DNA from: Ancylobacter gelatini
GTDB lineage: Bacteria > Pseudomonadota > Alphaproteobacteria > Rhizobiales > Xanthobacteraceae
Assembly (NCBI RefSeq): GCF_022601675.1
Contig: NZ_JAKVIL010000002.1
Coordinates: 496,001-560,000 of the forward strand
Direction of reading: 5' to 3'
Length of the DNA stretch: 64,000 nt
Both the position numbers and the translations under genes were made by a program. Below the pieces are notes generated by a model, which saw only the letters and a list, made by a program, of their open reading frames with translations, made no database searches and was not told where the DNA came from. Positions 26,954-35,621 of the stretch are shown here, piece after piece. Each line of letters starts with the position of its first letter. Position 1 is the first letter of the stretch.

Positions 26954-27679
26954 ATGATGTTTTCCCGAGCCGCTCTCGCCGCCGTCGCTCTCGTGGCGAG
27001 CCTGTCTCCGCTGGCGGCGCAGGATGTCGGCTCCACCATGCGCCGGCCGACCCTCACCGTCACCGGCGAGGGCACCGCGACCGCCGTGCCGGACATGGCG
27101 ACCTTCTCCTCGGGCGTGGTGAGCGAGGCCAAGACCGCGCGCGAGGCGCTCGACGCCAATACCGGGCAGGTGGCCGGAATGATCGCGGCGATCAAGGAGG
27201 CCGGCATCGAGGCGCGCGACATCTCGACCTCCGGCTTCTCGGTGCAGCCGCAATACCAGCCGCAGAAGAAGGACAGCAGCGATGCGCCGCGCATCGCCGG
27301 CTATGAGGTGCGCAACACGGTGACCGTGCGCGTGCGCGACCTTGCCCGTCTCGGCGACCTGCTCGACAAGGTGGTCACCAGCGGCGCCAACCAGATCGGC
27401 GGCATCTCGTTCGATATCGCCGAGCCGCAGGCGATGCAGGAGGCCGCGCGCGTGGCGGCGGTCAAGGATGCGCGCCGGCAGGCCGAGATCATGGCGGAGG
27501 CCGGCGGCGTGCGGCTGGTGCGCATCATCAACATGGTCGGCGAGGCCGGCATGCGGCCGATGCCGCGCATGGCGGCGGCGCCGATGATGATGAAGATGGA
27601 CTCGTCCGTGCCGGTCGAGGCCGGCGAGAGCGAGAGCCGCGCCAATGTCTCGATCACCTATGAGATCGAGCCGCGCTGA
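26954..27679 (+). CDS. SIMPL domain (DUF541) periplasmic protein
   Basis: 241 residues. Signal peptide (MMFSRAALAAVALVASLSPLAAQ) followed by a SIMPL/DUF541 domain: LTVTGEGTATAVPDMATFSSGV, DISTSGFSVQPQY, and AVKDARRQAEIMAEAGGV. Bacterial relatives form large oligomers in the periplasm and are linked to oxidative stress protection, but no activity is established. A methionine-rich stretch (MRPMPRMAAAPMMMKM) near the C-terminus is unusual and could bind metal or be oxidised. Start chosen at the signal peptide; GGGAG lies upstream. Confidence 0.86.
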   Translation: MMFSRAALAAVALVASLSPLAAQDVGSTMRRPTLTVTGEGTATAVPDMATFSSGVVSEAKTAREALDANTGQVAGMIAAIKEAGIEARDISTSGFSVQPQYQPQKKDSSDAPRIAGYEVRNTVTVRVRDLARLGDLLDKVVTSGANQIGGISFDIAEPQAMQEAARVAAVKDARRQAEIMAEAGGVRLVRIINMVGEAGMRPMPRMAAAPMMMKMDSSVPVEAGESESRANVSITYEIEPR

Positions 27680-27734
27680 GCGCGCATGACCGGCGGCGCC
27701 GTCTCGCGGTGGCGGCGCGCCGGAGACTTTTCTC

Positions 27735-28640
27735 TCAGGCCGGACGGCTCGGCGTCGCCGGCATCAGCACCCGCAGCGCGCCGGGCGCGATGCGATAGTT
27801 GAGCGGCAGGTCCTCGCGGTCGAGCTCGCCATCGGTCGACACCCAGGCCCGGCGGCGCGCGCGCCGGTTTATCACGATCTCGGCGCCGGTCAGGCTGACG
27901 ATGCCGGGATTGCCGCGCCAACTGTCCGTCACCATGTCCGCGCCCGCCTTCAGCTTGGCCAGCGCGCCGCGGTCTTCGGCGACATGGACTTCCAGCACGC
28001 CCTCGTCGAGCCGGCCGCGGCTCCAGCCCGGTCCGCTGAAGCGGTTGACCGTCACCAGCGCCGCGAAGGCGGTGAAGGTGCGGGTGTTGCCGTCCACCGT
28101 GACGTCGAGCGTCATCCGCCCCATGCGCCGCAGCGCGGTGAGGGCGGCAATGGCGACGACGATGAAGCGCCAGAGCTTCCAGTGGCGGGCGGCCTCCCGC
28201 GCCCGCGCCATCTGGCTGAAGAAGCCGATGCCGGAAATGGTGTGAAGCAGCTGCCCGTTCAGCGTCGCGAGGTCGATGGTGGTGGGGTGGCCGTGGGCCA
28301 GCGCCTCGACCGCCTTGTCGAGATCCAGCGGCACGCCGATATCGCGCGCCAGCAGGTTCATGGTGCCGAGCGGCAGGATGCCGAGCACCTTATCGGACTG
28401 GTGGAGGCTTCGGATGGCGAGGCTGACGCTGCCGTCGCCGCCGCCGACGATGATGGTGTCGTGCGGGCCGCTCCCGGCCTCGCGAATCGCCGGCGCCAGC
28501 TTCCTGGAATGCAGAAGCTGAACCACGACCTCCCGCCCGTCATGGCCGAGACGTTGCTCCACCATGGCGCGCACCTGCTCGGGGTCGCGATCGAGCATCG
28601 TGCCGGCATCGGCGTTCAGCAGAACCAGTATGTGACGCAT
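27735..28640 (-). CDS. Diacylglycerol kinase family (lipid kinase-like) protein
   Basis: 301 residues. Contains the DAGK catalytic pattern: ILVLLNADAGT at the N-terminus, the glycine-rich TIIVGGGDGSVSLAIRSL, and LGILPLGTMNLLARDIGVP. This fold phosphorylates lipids such as diacylglycerol or sphingosine analogues with ATP at the membrane. The specific substrate cannot be told. Start at 28640 (MRHILVLL) follows TGGAGC; a longer frame upstream has no family support. Confidence 0.86.
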   Translation of the reverse strand: MRHILVLLNADAGTMLDRDPEQVRAMVEQRLGHDGREVVVQLLHSRKLAPAIREAGSGPHDTIIVGGGDGSVSLAIRSLHQSDKVLGILPLGTMNLLARDIGVPLDLDKAVEALAHGHPTTIDLATLNGQLLHTISGIGFFSQMARAREAARHWKLWRFIVVAIAALTALRRMGRMTLDVTVDGNTRTFTAFAALVTVNRFSGPGWSRGRLDEGVLEVHVAEDRGALAKLKAGADMVTDSWRGNPGIVSLTGAEIVINRRARRRAWVSTDGELDREDLPLNYRIAPGALRVLMPATPSRPA

Positions 28641-28785
28641 CGGGGCTCCACGGGGGATGACGGCTGGCGCGGGTGACGCCTCGGGAAGGCCGGGAGGCCG
28701 GCTTCCGCATGGCGGGTCGCGTTGGCATTCGGTAGGATTGGTTACGGTGCGGGAGCCGATAGGGCGAGAGAATTTAGGTGCCAAC

Positions 28786-29205
28786 ATGGCGGAACCACAA
28801 CGCGCGCCGGCGGACGAGGTTCGCCGGCATTTTCCGCTGGGGCGCGTGCGCGCCGGCATACTGGTGCTGGTGGCGCTCGGCCTGATTTCGGTTCTGGTCG
28901 GGCGCTGGCTGGCGACGGCGCTCTCGCTCGGCTTCGGCTGGGCGGCGGGCATCGGCATCGCCGTGGCGCTGATCGTGCCACTGGTGCTGAGCCGGCTGGA
29001 CCGGCTCGCCTATTTCATCGTCGCGGGCCTGGTCACGCTGGTGGTCGCCTATGGGGTCTATGACTTCTCGCGCGGCCCGGTGGACCTGTCGCCGGAATGG
29101 GGAGCGCTGCTGGCGCTGGTGCCGACGGTGCTGCTGGCCGCGGCGTTCTGGGACTTCAGGAACCTGATGATCGAGATCCGGAGCTGGGCGGCGCAGCGGC
29201 TTTGA
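28786..29205 (+). CDS. Small integral membrane protein of unknown function
   Basis: 139 residues with four hydrophobic segments (VRAGILVLVALGLISVLVG, GWAAGIGIAVALIVPLVL, AYFIVAGLVTLVVAYGV, WGALLALVPTVLLAAAFW). I do not recognise the family. It is divergent from the lipid-kinase gene. The ATG at 28786 (MAEPQRAP) is preferred; an in-frame GTG lies 39 bases upstream and neither has a strong ribosome binding site. Confidence 0.65.
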   Translation: MAEPQRAPADEVRRHFPLGRVRAGILVLVALGLISVLVGRWLATALSLGFGWAAGIGIAVALIVPLVLSRLDRLAYFIVAGLVTLVVAYGVYDFSRGPVDLSPEWGALLALVPTVLLAAAFWDFRNLMIEIRSWAAQRL

Positions 29206-29275
29206 ACGCGGCTTCGCCGTCCGGCGCGATCGTGACCGACCGGGCCGGACGGCGCGTTCGTTGATATCTTGTGCA

Positions 29276-30643
29276 TCAGCCGCCGATCAGCGAGCGGCAG
29301 AGCGCCACGATTCCGGGATCGAAGGAGCGGGGATCCGACATCACGCCGACGCAGCGCGTCTTCTTGAGCGCGACATCGCCGGACCGATCGCCCGCATTGC
29401 CGCGCACCGCGGTGCCGGAGCCGCCGCCGGGCGTGCCGTTGCCATTCCCGGCATTGCCGCCGGAGCCCGGCGTGCCGCCCGAGCCGCCGCCGGGAAGGCC
29501 GGCGCCGGGATCACCGCCGCCCGGGATGCCGCCACCGGGCGTGTTACCACCGGGGGTACCACCGCCGGGGGTGCTGCCGCGCGGGCCGCCGATCGCCAGC
29601 CCGACATTGACGCTGGCGAGGCTGGAGCCGCCGACATCGACCGCCGCCGCGGTGCGCACGCCGCGCGGTCCGCCGATGCGGGCGCCGACATCGACATCCG
29701 CGACCTGGCTGCGGCTCGCGACCGTAGCGTCGGCCTTGGCGTTCACGCCGCGCCGGCCGAGTGCCGACAGGCCGACCCTGGCGTCGGCGAGGCCGCGATT
29801 GAGGCTGCGGGTGCCACCCACGGCGACGTCGGTATTGGCCGTCACACCACGTCGGCCGAGAGCGTTGGCCTTCGCCCGGGCTTCAAGCCCGCGCTGGCGA
29901 TCAAGGCCGACCCGCGCATCGGCATTGATACCGCGACGCCCAAGGGCCGATACGTCGGCCCGCACCACGTCGCCGGTGTTGCGGCGGCTGACATCGACCG
30001 GCCGGGCGCGCTTGCGCAGCAGGTCGACCTGAATGCCGAACAGATTGAGGCCGGTATTGGCGAGACGGGACGGCGCGGCTGCGCCTCGGGTCGTGCTGCC
30101 CGCCGAATTGCGCCCGGCGGTGGTGCGATCGGATGCGCCAGCGACGGACGAACGGCCGGTGCCGGCGGTGGAGCCGGAGCCGGCTCCCGACGGCGAGGCG
30201 CCGGATGCCGAGGTCGAGGCGCCTGTGCCCGCGGAACTCGCCGTGTTGCCGGTCGCGGACGACACGGCGCCGCCAACATCCGAACCGATGCTGCCCACGG
30301 CGCGCCCGGCGGTGCTTACGGCGTCTCCCGTGCGGCTGACGGCTCCGCCGACCGCATCGCCAACTCTCGATGATCCGCCGGCAAGGCTGTCACCGGCATT
30401 GCCAACCGCATTGCCGACCCCGGAGACGGCGCCGCCCGCCGCGCGGCTGACGCCTGAAATCGCCCGGTCGGCGGTTCGGCCGACGCCGGAAACGGCGCCC
30501 CCGACCGCGCCGCCCAGCGAGCGGTCACCGCCCCGGGAGCCCGGCCGGGCGTCGAGCGGGGCTGTCGTCAGCGCCAGGCACAGGGCGGCAATGCCCGGCG
30601 CCAGTAGTTGAGAGGTCCTTCGTCCTTCATGGTCCTGCCACAT
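29276..30643 (-). CDS. Repeat-rich Gly/Ala/Ser secreted protein of unknown function
   Basis: 455 residues of very low complexity. Signal-peptide-like segment (~11-33, ending LDARPG), then ~35-190 with repeats of GGAVSGVG/GDAVGGAVS type. Residues ~195-330 contain three copies of ALGRRG (233-238, 261-266, 294-299) and IGGPRG at 323 and 351. A PGGG-repeat region (~358-412) follows, then a compact C-terminal domain with two cysteines (KKTRCVGV and IVALCRSL). Probably an exported surface or periplasmic structural protein; no known family recognised. The start at 30643 has AGGAGA upstream. Confidence 0.72.
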   Translation of the reverse strand: MWQDHEGRRTSQLLAPGIAALCLALTTAPLDARPGSRGGDRSLGGAVGGAVSGVGRTADRAISGVSRAAGGAVSGVGNAVGNAGDSLAGGSSRVGDAVGGAVSRTGDAVSTAGRAVGSIGSDVGGAVSSATGNTASSAGTGASTSASGASPSGAGSGSTAGTGRSSVAGASDRTTAGRNSAGSTTRGAAAPSRLANTGLNLFGIQVDLLRKRARPVDVSRRNTGDVVRADVSALGRRGINADARVGLDRQRGLEARAKANALGRRGVTANTDVAVGGTRSLNRGLADARVGLSALGRRGVNAKADATVASRSQVADVDVGARIGGPRGVRTAAAVDVGGSSLASVNVGLAIGGPRGSTPGGGTPGGNTPGGGIPGGGDPGAGLPGGGSGGTPGSGGNAGNGNGTPGGGSGTAVRGNAGDRSGDVALKKTRCVGVMSDPRSFDPGIVALCRSLIGG

Positions 30644-30854
30644 GGCTATTCTCCTGGTTGTTGTACTCCACGTCATGGGTGATCGAATGTCTGACGCAAA
30701 TGAACAACCGGAGATATCGCTTAAGGTTTCACCAAGTATTCGGGTTATTTCAGGAGGGTTACGTTGGCGAAAAGTAATTTAATACCTTGAAAATTACAAA
30801 TAACACATAATAATGCATCTTTTTGTGCTATTTGCGCATTGGGCGTCTATTCGA
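30644..30854. promoter_or_regulatory. AT-rich upstream region of the repeat-rich secreted gene
   Basis: About 210 bases without a gene between two minus-strand genes. The 30720-30840 part is markedly AT-rich compared with its surroundings. It probably contains the promoter of the secreted-protein gene. I see no strong terminator for the Sel1 gene upstream. Confidence 0.4.
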
Positions 30855-31817
30855 TTACCGCAGCCGGTCCAGCAGCCGGCGGATTTTCGCCTTGAGCGAG
30901 ACGCGGCGCCGGGCTGGTGCTGGCGGCGTGGCCGAGGCGGGGGGCGCGGTTTCCCGCTCACGGGCGCGCTCGAAATGTGCGCGCGCGGCCGCCGCATCCG
31001 GCGCGCCGCCAAGACCCTCGGCAAGGCCGGCGGCATAGGCGCGCAGATCGGCCGGGTCGCCGCTCTCAGTGGCACGCTCCAGCGCCCGGAGCGCGAGGCG
31101 GCGCAATTCCGGCGCAGGCGCCTCGCGCAGCCCCTGCGCGACCTGCCGGCAGAAAGCGGGTACCCCGGCCTCCACCGAGCGGGCGAACCACGGCAGGGCG
31201 GCGGCGAGATCGCCCGTGCGCGCCAGCAGCAGGCGGGCATAGTCGAACTGGCCGCGATAATCCTCGCCCGCCGCACCCCGGCGATACCAGCGCAGCGCCG
31301 CGTCCGGCCGGGCCGGGCGGTCCCAGCCGAGCTCCAGATAACGGCCGATCATGGTCATCGCCTTCACATTGCCGCCGCGGGCGGCGCGGGCGTACCAGCG
31401 CAGAGCCTCGTGCCGGTCCGGCGCCACGCCGGAGCCGTGCAGCAGCAGCGTGGCGAGATTGAACTGCGCCCAGGCATGGCCGCCCTCCGCCGCCTGCCGG
31501 TAATGCCGCGCCGCCTCGCCGCGATCGATCGGCGTTCCCCAGCCGAGCTCGTGGCAGCGCCCGACCATGTTGATGCCCTCAAGGTTGCCGGCTGATGCGG
31601 CGACGGTGAACCAGCGCAGCCCGGCCTTGGGATCGCGCGGCACGCCATGCCCTTCAACCAGCATGCGGCCCCAGGCGAGCTGGGCATTGAGCAGCCCGTT
31701 GAGCGCCCCGGCCTCGACCCAGCGCGCCGCCTCCTCGGGGCTTTCACTGATGCGTTCGCGCAACACATCCGCGCCCATTCGTTTGAGGGCCGGGTAGGTA
31801 ATCCATTCGTCACGCAT
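30855..31817 (-). CDS. Sel1-repeat (TPR-like) protein beside a TonB receptor
   Basis: 320 residues. After MRDEWITYPALKRM come about five Sel1 repeats (~45-215), each with the AxxWYxxAAxxGxxxAxxxxG pattern, for example ALRWYARAARGGNVKAM. A basic C-terminal tail (RRRVSLKAKIRRLLDRLR) could touch a membrane or nucleic acid. Sel1 proteins of this type commonly sit beside TonB siderophore receptor plus PiuC-type dioxygenase genes, as here. Divergent from the receptor gene. The start at 31817 lacks a clear ribosome binding site; an ATG 33 bases upstream is possible. Confidence 0.82.
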   Translation of the reverse strand: MRDEWITYPALKRMGADVLRERISESPEEAARWVEAGALNGLLNAQLAWGRMLVEGHGVPRDPKAGLRWFTVAASAGNLEGINMVGRCHELGWGTPIDRGEAARHYRQAAEGGHAWAQFNLATLLLHGSGVAPDRHEALRWYARAARGGNVKAMTMIGRYLELGWDRPARPDAALRWYRRGAAGEDYRGQFDYARLLLARTGDLAAALPWFARSVEAGVPAFCRQVAQGLREAPAPELRRLALRALERATESGDPADLRAYAAGLAEGLGGAPDAAAARAHFERARERETAPPASATPPAPARRRVSLKAKIRRLLDRLR

Positions 31818-31881
31818 GTGGGTTCGCTGCCGATCGCCGGTCCGGGGCATCGCGGCGCCGGGGCGCGTGATGCCGATTTTT

Positions 31882-31898
31882 CCTTATGTCACATAAGG
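31882..31898. promoter_or_regulatory. Perfect palindrome CCTTATGT-C-ACATAAGG in the iron-cluster divergent promoter
   Basis: Eight-base arms around a single C, 65 bases upstream of the Sel1 gene start and about 180 upstream of the TonB receptor start. The 258-base region is AT-rich. It does not fit the classic Fur box. A separate degenerate element CTTAGAATCCTCGTTAAG at 32024-32041 loosely resembles alphaproteobacterial iron-control elements. Regulator unknown. Confidence 0.5.
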
Positions 31899-32075
31899 TC
31901 GACCATAGTTGAGCGGCAAGAAGCACACTACTGTTTTTGTTTTTAATAATTAAAAACTGAGTGTTCGCCGTATTTTGACTCCGGCAAAATTAGAACAAAT
32001 AAAAAACATAATGTTTGAAAGGGCTTAGAATCCTCGTTAAGAGCGAAAATACTTAATGAAGGTTGGGGTCTGGTA

Positions 32076-34376
32076 ATGAACACCTTGAGGACACTGCGCG
32101 GGTCTGCGCCGAATGCTGCTTTGACAGCGGGGCTCGCCGCTACGATGTCGGCGTTCCCGCTGTTTGCGGCGAGCGCTCAGCAGGCGGCGCCGGCGTCGGC
32201 GGCCGGCGAAGAACTGCCGACCGTGACCGTGGAGGGCGAGGGCTCTCCGGCGAACACGCTCGAAGCCAGCACAGGCCTGTCGCGCCTGCCGGGCACGGTG
32301 CAGGACACGCCGCAGACGATCACCGTCATCACCCAGGAAACCATGCAGCAGCAGGGCGTCACCACGCTCGAACAGGCGCTGCGCAATGTTCCGGGCGTCA
32401 CCTCCGGCATCGGCGAGGGCGGCGGCGGCATGAACGGCGACCAGTTCCGTATCCGCGGCTTCCAGTCCAAGGGCGACATCTTCATCAACGGCCTGCGCGA
32501 CTATGGCGTCTATGTCCGCGACAGCTTCGCCTATGAGAGTGTCGAGGTGTTCAAGGGGCCGTCTTCCGAGAGCTTCGGCCTCGGCACCACCGGCGGCGCG
32601 ATCAACACCACGCTGAAGCAGGCCCATATCGGCGACAAGTACGATTTCGAGGGCCAGCTCGGCATGGGCCCGCTCTATCGCGGCGTGTTCGACCTCAACA
32701 AGCAGCTCAGCGATACGTCGGCGGTCCGCATCGTCGGCATGGTCAACCAGCAGGACGTGGTCGACGTGGATCACGTCGAAGCCAACCGCTGGGGCCTGAT
32801 GGGCGATGTCGGCTTCGGTCTCGGCACCGACCAGACGCTGCACATCAACTATCTGTTCCAGCATGGCGACCGCACGCCCAATTACGGCGTGCCGATCCTG
32901 ACCCCGCGCTTCTCCGACGTGGCGAATTTCGGCTCGGTTGGCCAGCCGGTCACCGAGTTCGGCGTCCCCCGCAGCACCTTCTACGGCAAGGTGACGGACA
33001 TGGACGAGACCGACACCAACATGCTGACGTTGAACTTCAAGAAGGAAGTCAACGACTGGCTGACCGTGACCAACGACACCCGGTTCGGCTACTACACCCG
33101 TGACTTCGCCACGTCGGTTCCGGGCTGCGGCACCGGCACCACCGAGGCGGCCTATGCGGCAAGCTGCACCGGCCAGTTCTTCGCCGGGCTCGATCCGGCG
33201 ATCTCGTTCGGCGGCGGCAATCCCGGCTTCAACCAGGAGAGCTGGAGCGCCCAGAACGTCACCACCCTCATCGCCAAGTTCCACACCGGCGCGCTGCGCC
33301 ACGAACTGGTGGCCGGCCTCGACCTGAGCACGGTGAGCGACGAGCGCACGCTGATCTCGGTGAACGGCTCCAAGGGCACCTCGACCATCTGGAACCCGGT
33401 CTACGCCAACACCACGGGCTATTTCCTCTATTCCAACCCGTGGGGCAATAACGGCCAGCGCAACACGCAGTCCACCGATTTCGGCGCGTTCATCAGCGAC
33501 CGCGTGTGGTTCACCGAGCAGCTCTCGCTGCTGGCCGGCACCCGCTATGACAGCTATTCGAGCGACTATTCCTACTGGTCGACGACGGGCGGCGGCCAGA
33601 TGGTCAACACCGACGCCACCACCGATTTCTGGAGCCCGAAAGTCAGCGTGATCTGGGAGCCGACGCAGTCCCAGACCTACTATGTGTCCTGGGCCAAGTC
33701 CTTCACCCCGCAGGGCGGCTTCCCGACCAATGACGTGACCCCGATCAACGGCGCCCAGCCCGATCTCGACCCCGAAGACAACGAGACCTGGGAAGCCGGC
33801 GCCAAGATCTCGCTGCTCGGCGGCAAGCTCGGCCTGACCGGCGCGGTGTTCCAGGTCGACAAGAGCAACACGTTCTATGTCGATCCGGTCACCGGCGACG
33901 ACCTCGCCACCGGCGAGAGCCAGCGGGTGCGCGGCATCGAACTCGGCATCACCGGCATGATCACTGACTACTGGTCGGTGCAGGCGGGCTATGCCTACTA
34001 CAAGGGTGAGATCACCGGCGCCACGACCGCGAACTTTGCCAATATCGGCAACGACATCCCGTTCCTGTCGCCGAACAACTTCACCCTCTGGACCACGTTC
34101 GAGCTGAACAAGATCTGGACCACCATCCCGGGCAAGCTTCTGGTCGGTGGCGGCGTGACCTATGCCGACGAGTACTACACCTCGTCCGCCAACACCGCGA
34201 TCATCCCCGAGACCTTCTCGCTCGACGCGCTGGTGTCCTACCAGTGGGAGAACTACCGGCTGGCGGTCAACGCCTACAACCTCACCGACGAGCTGAACTA
34301 CGCCTCGGCGTGGGGCAACCGCGCGGTGGTCGCGCCGGGCCGCTACGTGACGCTCACCCTGGGCGCCACCTTCTGA
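32076..34376 (+). CDS. TonB-dependent siderophore receptor (catecholate type)
   Basis: 766 residues. Signal peptide (~1-35, ending SAQQA), TonB box region (ELPTVTVEGEG), plug domain (~60-180: DTPQTITVITQETMQQQG, TTLEQALRNVPGV, FRIRGFQSKGDIFINGLRD, YESVEVFKGPSSE), then a 22-strand beta-barrel ending GRYVTLTLGATF with a terminal aromatic residue. Plug motifs are those of the Fiu/PiuA siderophore receptor class. It imports ferric siderophore across the outer membrane with ExbBD-TonB energy. Its neighbours, a PiuC-type dioxygenase and a Sel1 protein, are typical partners. Confidence 0.93.
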   Translation: MNTLRTLRGSAPNAALTAGLAATMSAFPLFAASAQQAAPASAAGEELPTVTVEGEGSPANTLEASTGLSRLPGTVQDTPQTITVITQETMQQQGVTTLEQALRNVPGVTSGIGEGGGGMNGDQFRIRGFQSKGDIFINGLRDYGVYVRDSFAYESVEVFKGPSSESFGLGTTGGAINTTLKQAHIGDKYDFEGQLGMGPLYRGVFDLNKQLSDTSAVRIVGMVNQQDVVDVDHVEANRWGLMGDVGFGLGTDQTLHINYLFQHGDRTPNYGVPILTPRFSDVANFGSVGQPVTEFGVPRSTFYGKVTDMDETDTNMLTLNFKKEVNDWLTVTNDTRFGYYTRDFATSVPGCGTGTTEAAYAASCTGQFFAGLDPAISFGGGNPGFNQESWSAQNVTTLIAKFHTGALRHELVAGLDLSTVSDERTLISVNGSKGTSTIWNPVYANTTGYFLYSNPWGNNGQRNTQSTDFGAFISDRVWFTEQLSLLAGTRYDSYSSDYSYWSTTGGGQMVNTDATTDFWSPKVSVIWEPTQSQTYYVSWAKSFTPQGGFPTNDVTPINGAQPDLDPEDNETWEAGAKISLLGGKLGLTGAVFQVDKSNTFYVDPVTGDDLATGESQRVRGIELGITGMITDYWSVQAGYAYYKGEITGATTANFANIGNDIPFLSPNNFTLWTTFELNKIWTTIPGKLLVGGGVTYADEYYTSSANTAIIPETFSLDALVSYQWENYRLAVNAYNLTDELNYASAWGNRAVVAPGRYVTLTLGATF

Positions 34377-34413
34377 CGGGCTGACCCGCCAGGACTGAAA
34401 TGACCGTCAATTC

Positions 34414-34452
34414 GGGGGAAGGTCGGCCGCGCCGGCTTTCCCCCTCTTTTTC
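34414..34452 (+). terminator. Rho-independent terminator after the TonB receptor gene
   Basis: GGGGGAA pairs with TTCCCCC, extended inward by GC and GU pairs to about 13 bp, and followed by TCTTTTT. It lies 38 bases past the stop at 34376 and before the dioxygenase gene, which would need its own promoter or read-through. Confidence 0.8.
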
Positions 34453-34482
34453 GTTCGGACCTCTTACGTTTCGGGCTTGCCC

Positions 34483-35166
34483 ATGCTCATCCAGATCGCC
34501 GATATCCTCACCAAGGAAGAAGTCGCCCATTGCCGGCGTACGCTCGAAGCCTCCCCCTGGGTGGATGGGCGCGTGACCGCCGGCCAGCAGGCGGCGAAAT
34601 CCAAGCTGAACCTTCAGATTCCGGTGGAGTCCAAGGAATCGGAGGAGCTTGGCGACATCATCCTGCGCGCGCTCGGGCGCAACCCGACCTTCAATTCCGC
34701 GGTGATGCCGCTGCGCGTGCTGCCGCCGATGTTCAATCGCTACGATGTCGGCATGAAGTTCGGCGCCCATGTCGACGGGTCGATCCGCTCGATCCCCGGC
34801 ACCGGCATGCGCATGCGCGCCGACGTCTCCACCACCATCTTCCTCACCGAACCGGATGAGTATGATGGCGGCGAGCTGCTGATCGAGGACACGTATGGCG
34901 TCCATGAGGTGAAGCTGCCGGCCGGCCACGCCGTGGTCTATCCGTCCTCCAGCCTGCACAGCGTCAACGAGATCACGCGCGGCAGCCGCTGGGGCTCGTT
35001 CTTCTGGTCGCAGTCGATGATCAAGGATCAGGAGCGCCGCGCGATGCTCTACGACCTCGACCTCGCCATTATGACCACCCGCACCCGGCTGCCGGACGAG
35101 GACCCGGCGGTGCTCGGCCTCACCAATGTCTATCACAACCTGCTGCGCCACTGGGCCGAGCTGTGA
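34483..35166 (+). CDS. Fe(II)/2-oxoglutarate-dependent dioxygenase, PiuC/YbiX (PKHD-type)
   Basis: 227 residues, full length for the PKHD-type hydroxylase family. The iron triad is visible as H96 and D98 in FGAHVDGSIRS and H159 in SSSLHSVNEITRG, with R169 as the 2-oxoglutarate ligand. YbiX/PiuC proteins are encoded beside siderophore receptors and affect uptake of siderophores and siderophore-drug conjugates; the substrate is not settled. The ATG at 34483 is used; an in-frame TTG two codons earlier is possible. Confidence 0.92.
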   Translation: MLIQIADILTKEEVAHCRRTLEASPWVDGRVTAGQQAAKSKLNLQIPVESKESEELGDIILRALGRNPTFNSAVMPLRVLPPMFNRYDVGMKFGAHVDGSIRSIPGTGMRMRADVSTTIFLTEPDEYDGGELLIEDTYGVHEVKLPAGHAVVYPSSSLHSVNEITRGSRWGSFFWSQSMIKDQERRAMLYDLDLAIMTTRTRLPDEDPAVLGLTNVYHNLLRHWAEL

Positions 35167-35252
35167 GGAGCGGCCGCTCCGGTGACCGCAGGCCATTGAC
35201 GTGCGGCGCGGCGGGGTGATGCTCGGAGCCGGTTCAACCGGATTCCCCGCCC

Positions 35253-35615
35253 ATGCCCGCCTTGTCTTCCCTGCTGCCGCCCGCTGTGCTGCCGATCGTC
35301 CTGCTGTTCGCCTCGAACGTGTTCATGACCTTCGCGTGGTACGGCCACCTGAAGCACAAATCGTCCCCGCTGCTGATCGCGATTCTCGCGAGCTGGGGCA
35401 TCGCGCTGTTCGAATATTGCCTCGCCGTGCCGGCCAACCGCTTCGGCTCGGCGGTGTATTCGACGGCGGAGCTCAAGACCATGCAGGAGGTGATCACGCT
35501 CGTGGTGTTCGCCGGCTTCTCGGTGCTGTGGCTCAAGGAGCCTCTGCACTGGAACCACCTGATCGGCTTCGCCTTCATCGCGCTCGGCGCGTGGTTCATC
35601 TTCCAGAAATGGTGA
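35253..35615 (+). CDS. DMT-superfamily small membrane protein (DUF486)
   Basis: 120 residues with four membrane segments: PIVLLFASNVFMTFAWYGHL, LIAILASWGIALFEYCLAVPANR, MQEVITLVVFAGFSVLW and HLIGFAFIALGAWFIFQKW. These are the DUF486 signatures, a branch of small drug/metabolite transporters; the transported compound is unknown. It is convergent with the following dehydrogenase gene. Confidence 0.9.
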   Translation: MPALSSLLPPAVLPIVLLFASNVFMTFAWYGHLKHKSSPLLIAILASWGIALFEYCLAVPANRFGSAVYSTAELKTMQEVITLVVFAGFSVLWLKEPLHWNHLIGFAFIALGAWFIFQKW

Positions 35616-35621
35616 GCGGCC

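Noticed and set aside
32024..32041. Iron-control (Irr) box upstream of the TonB receptor
   Set aside because: CTTAGAATCCTCGTTAAG is only a partial inverted repeat; too degenerate to call as a site without a motif scan.
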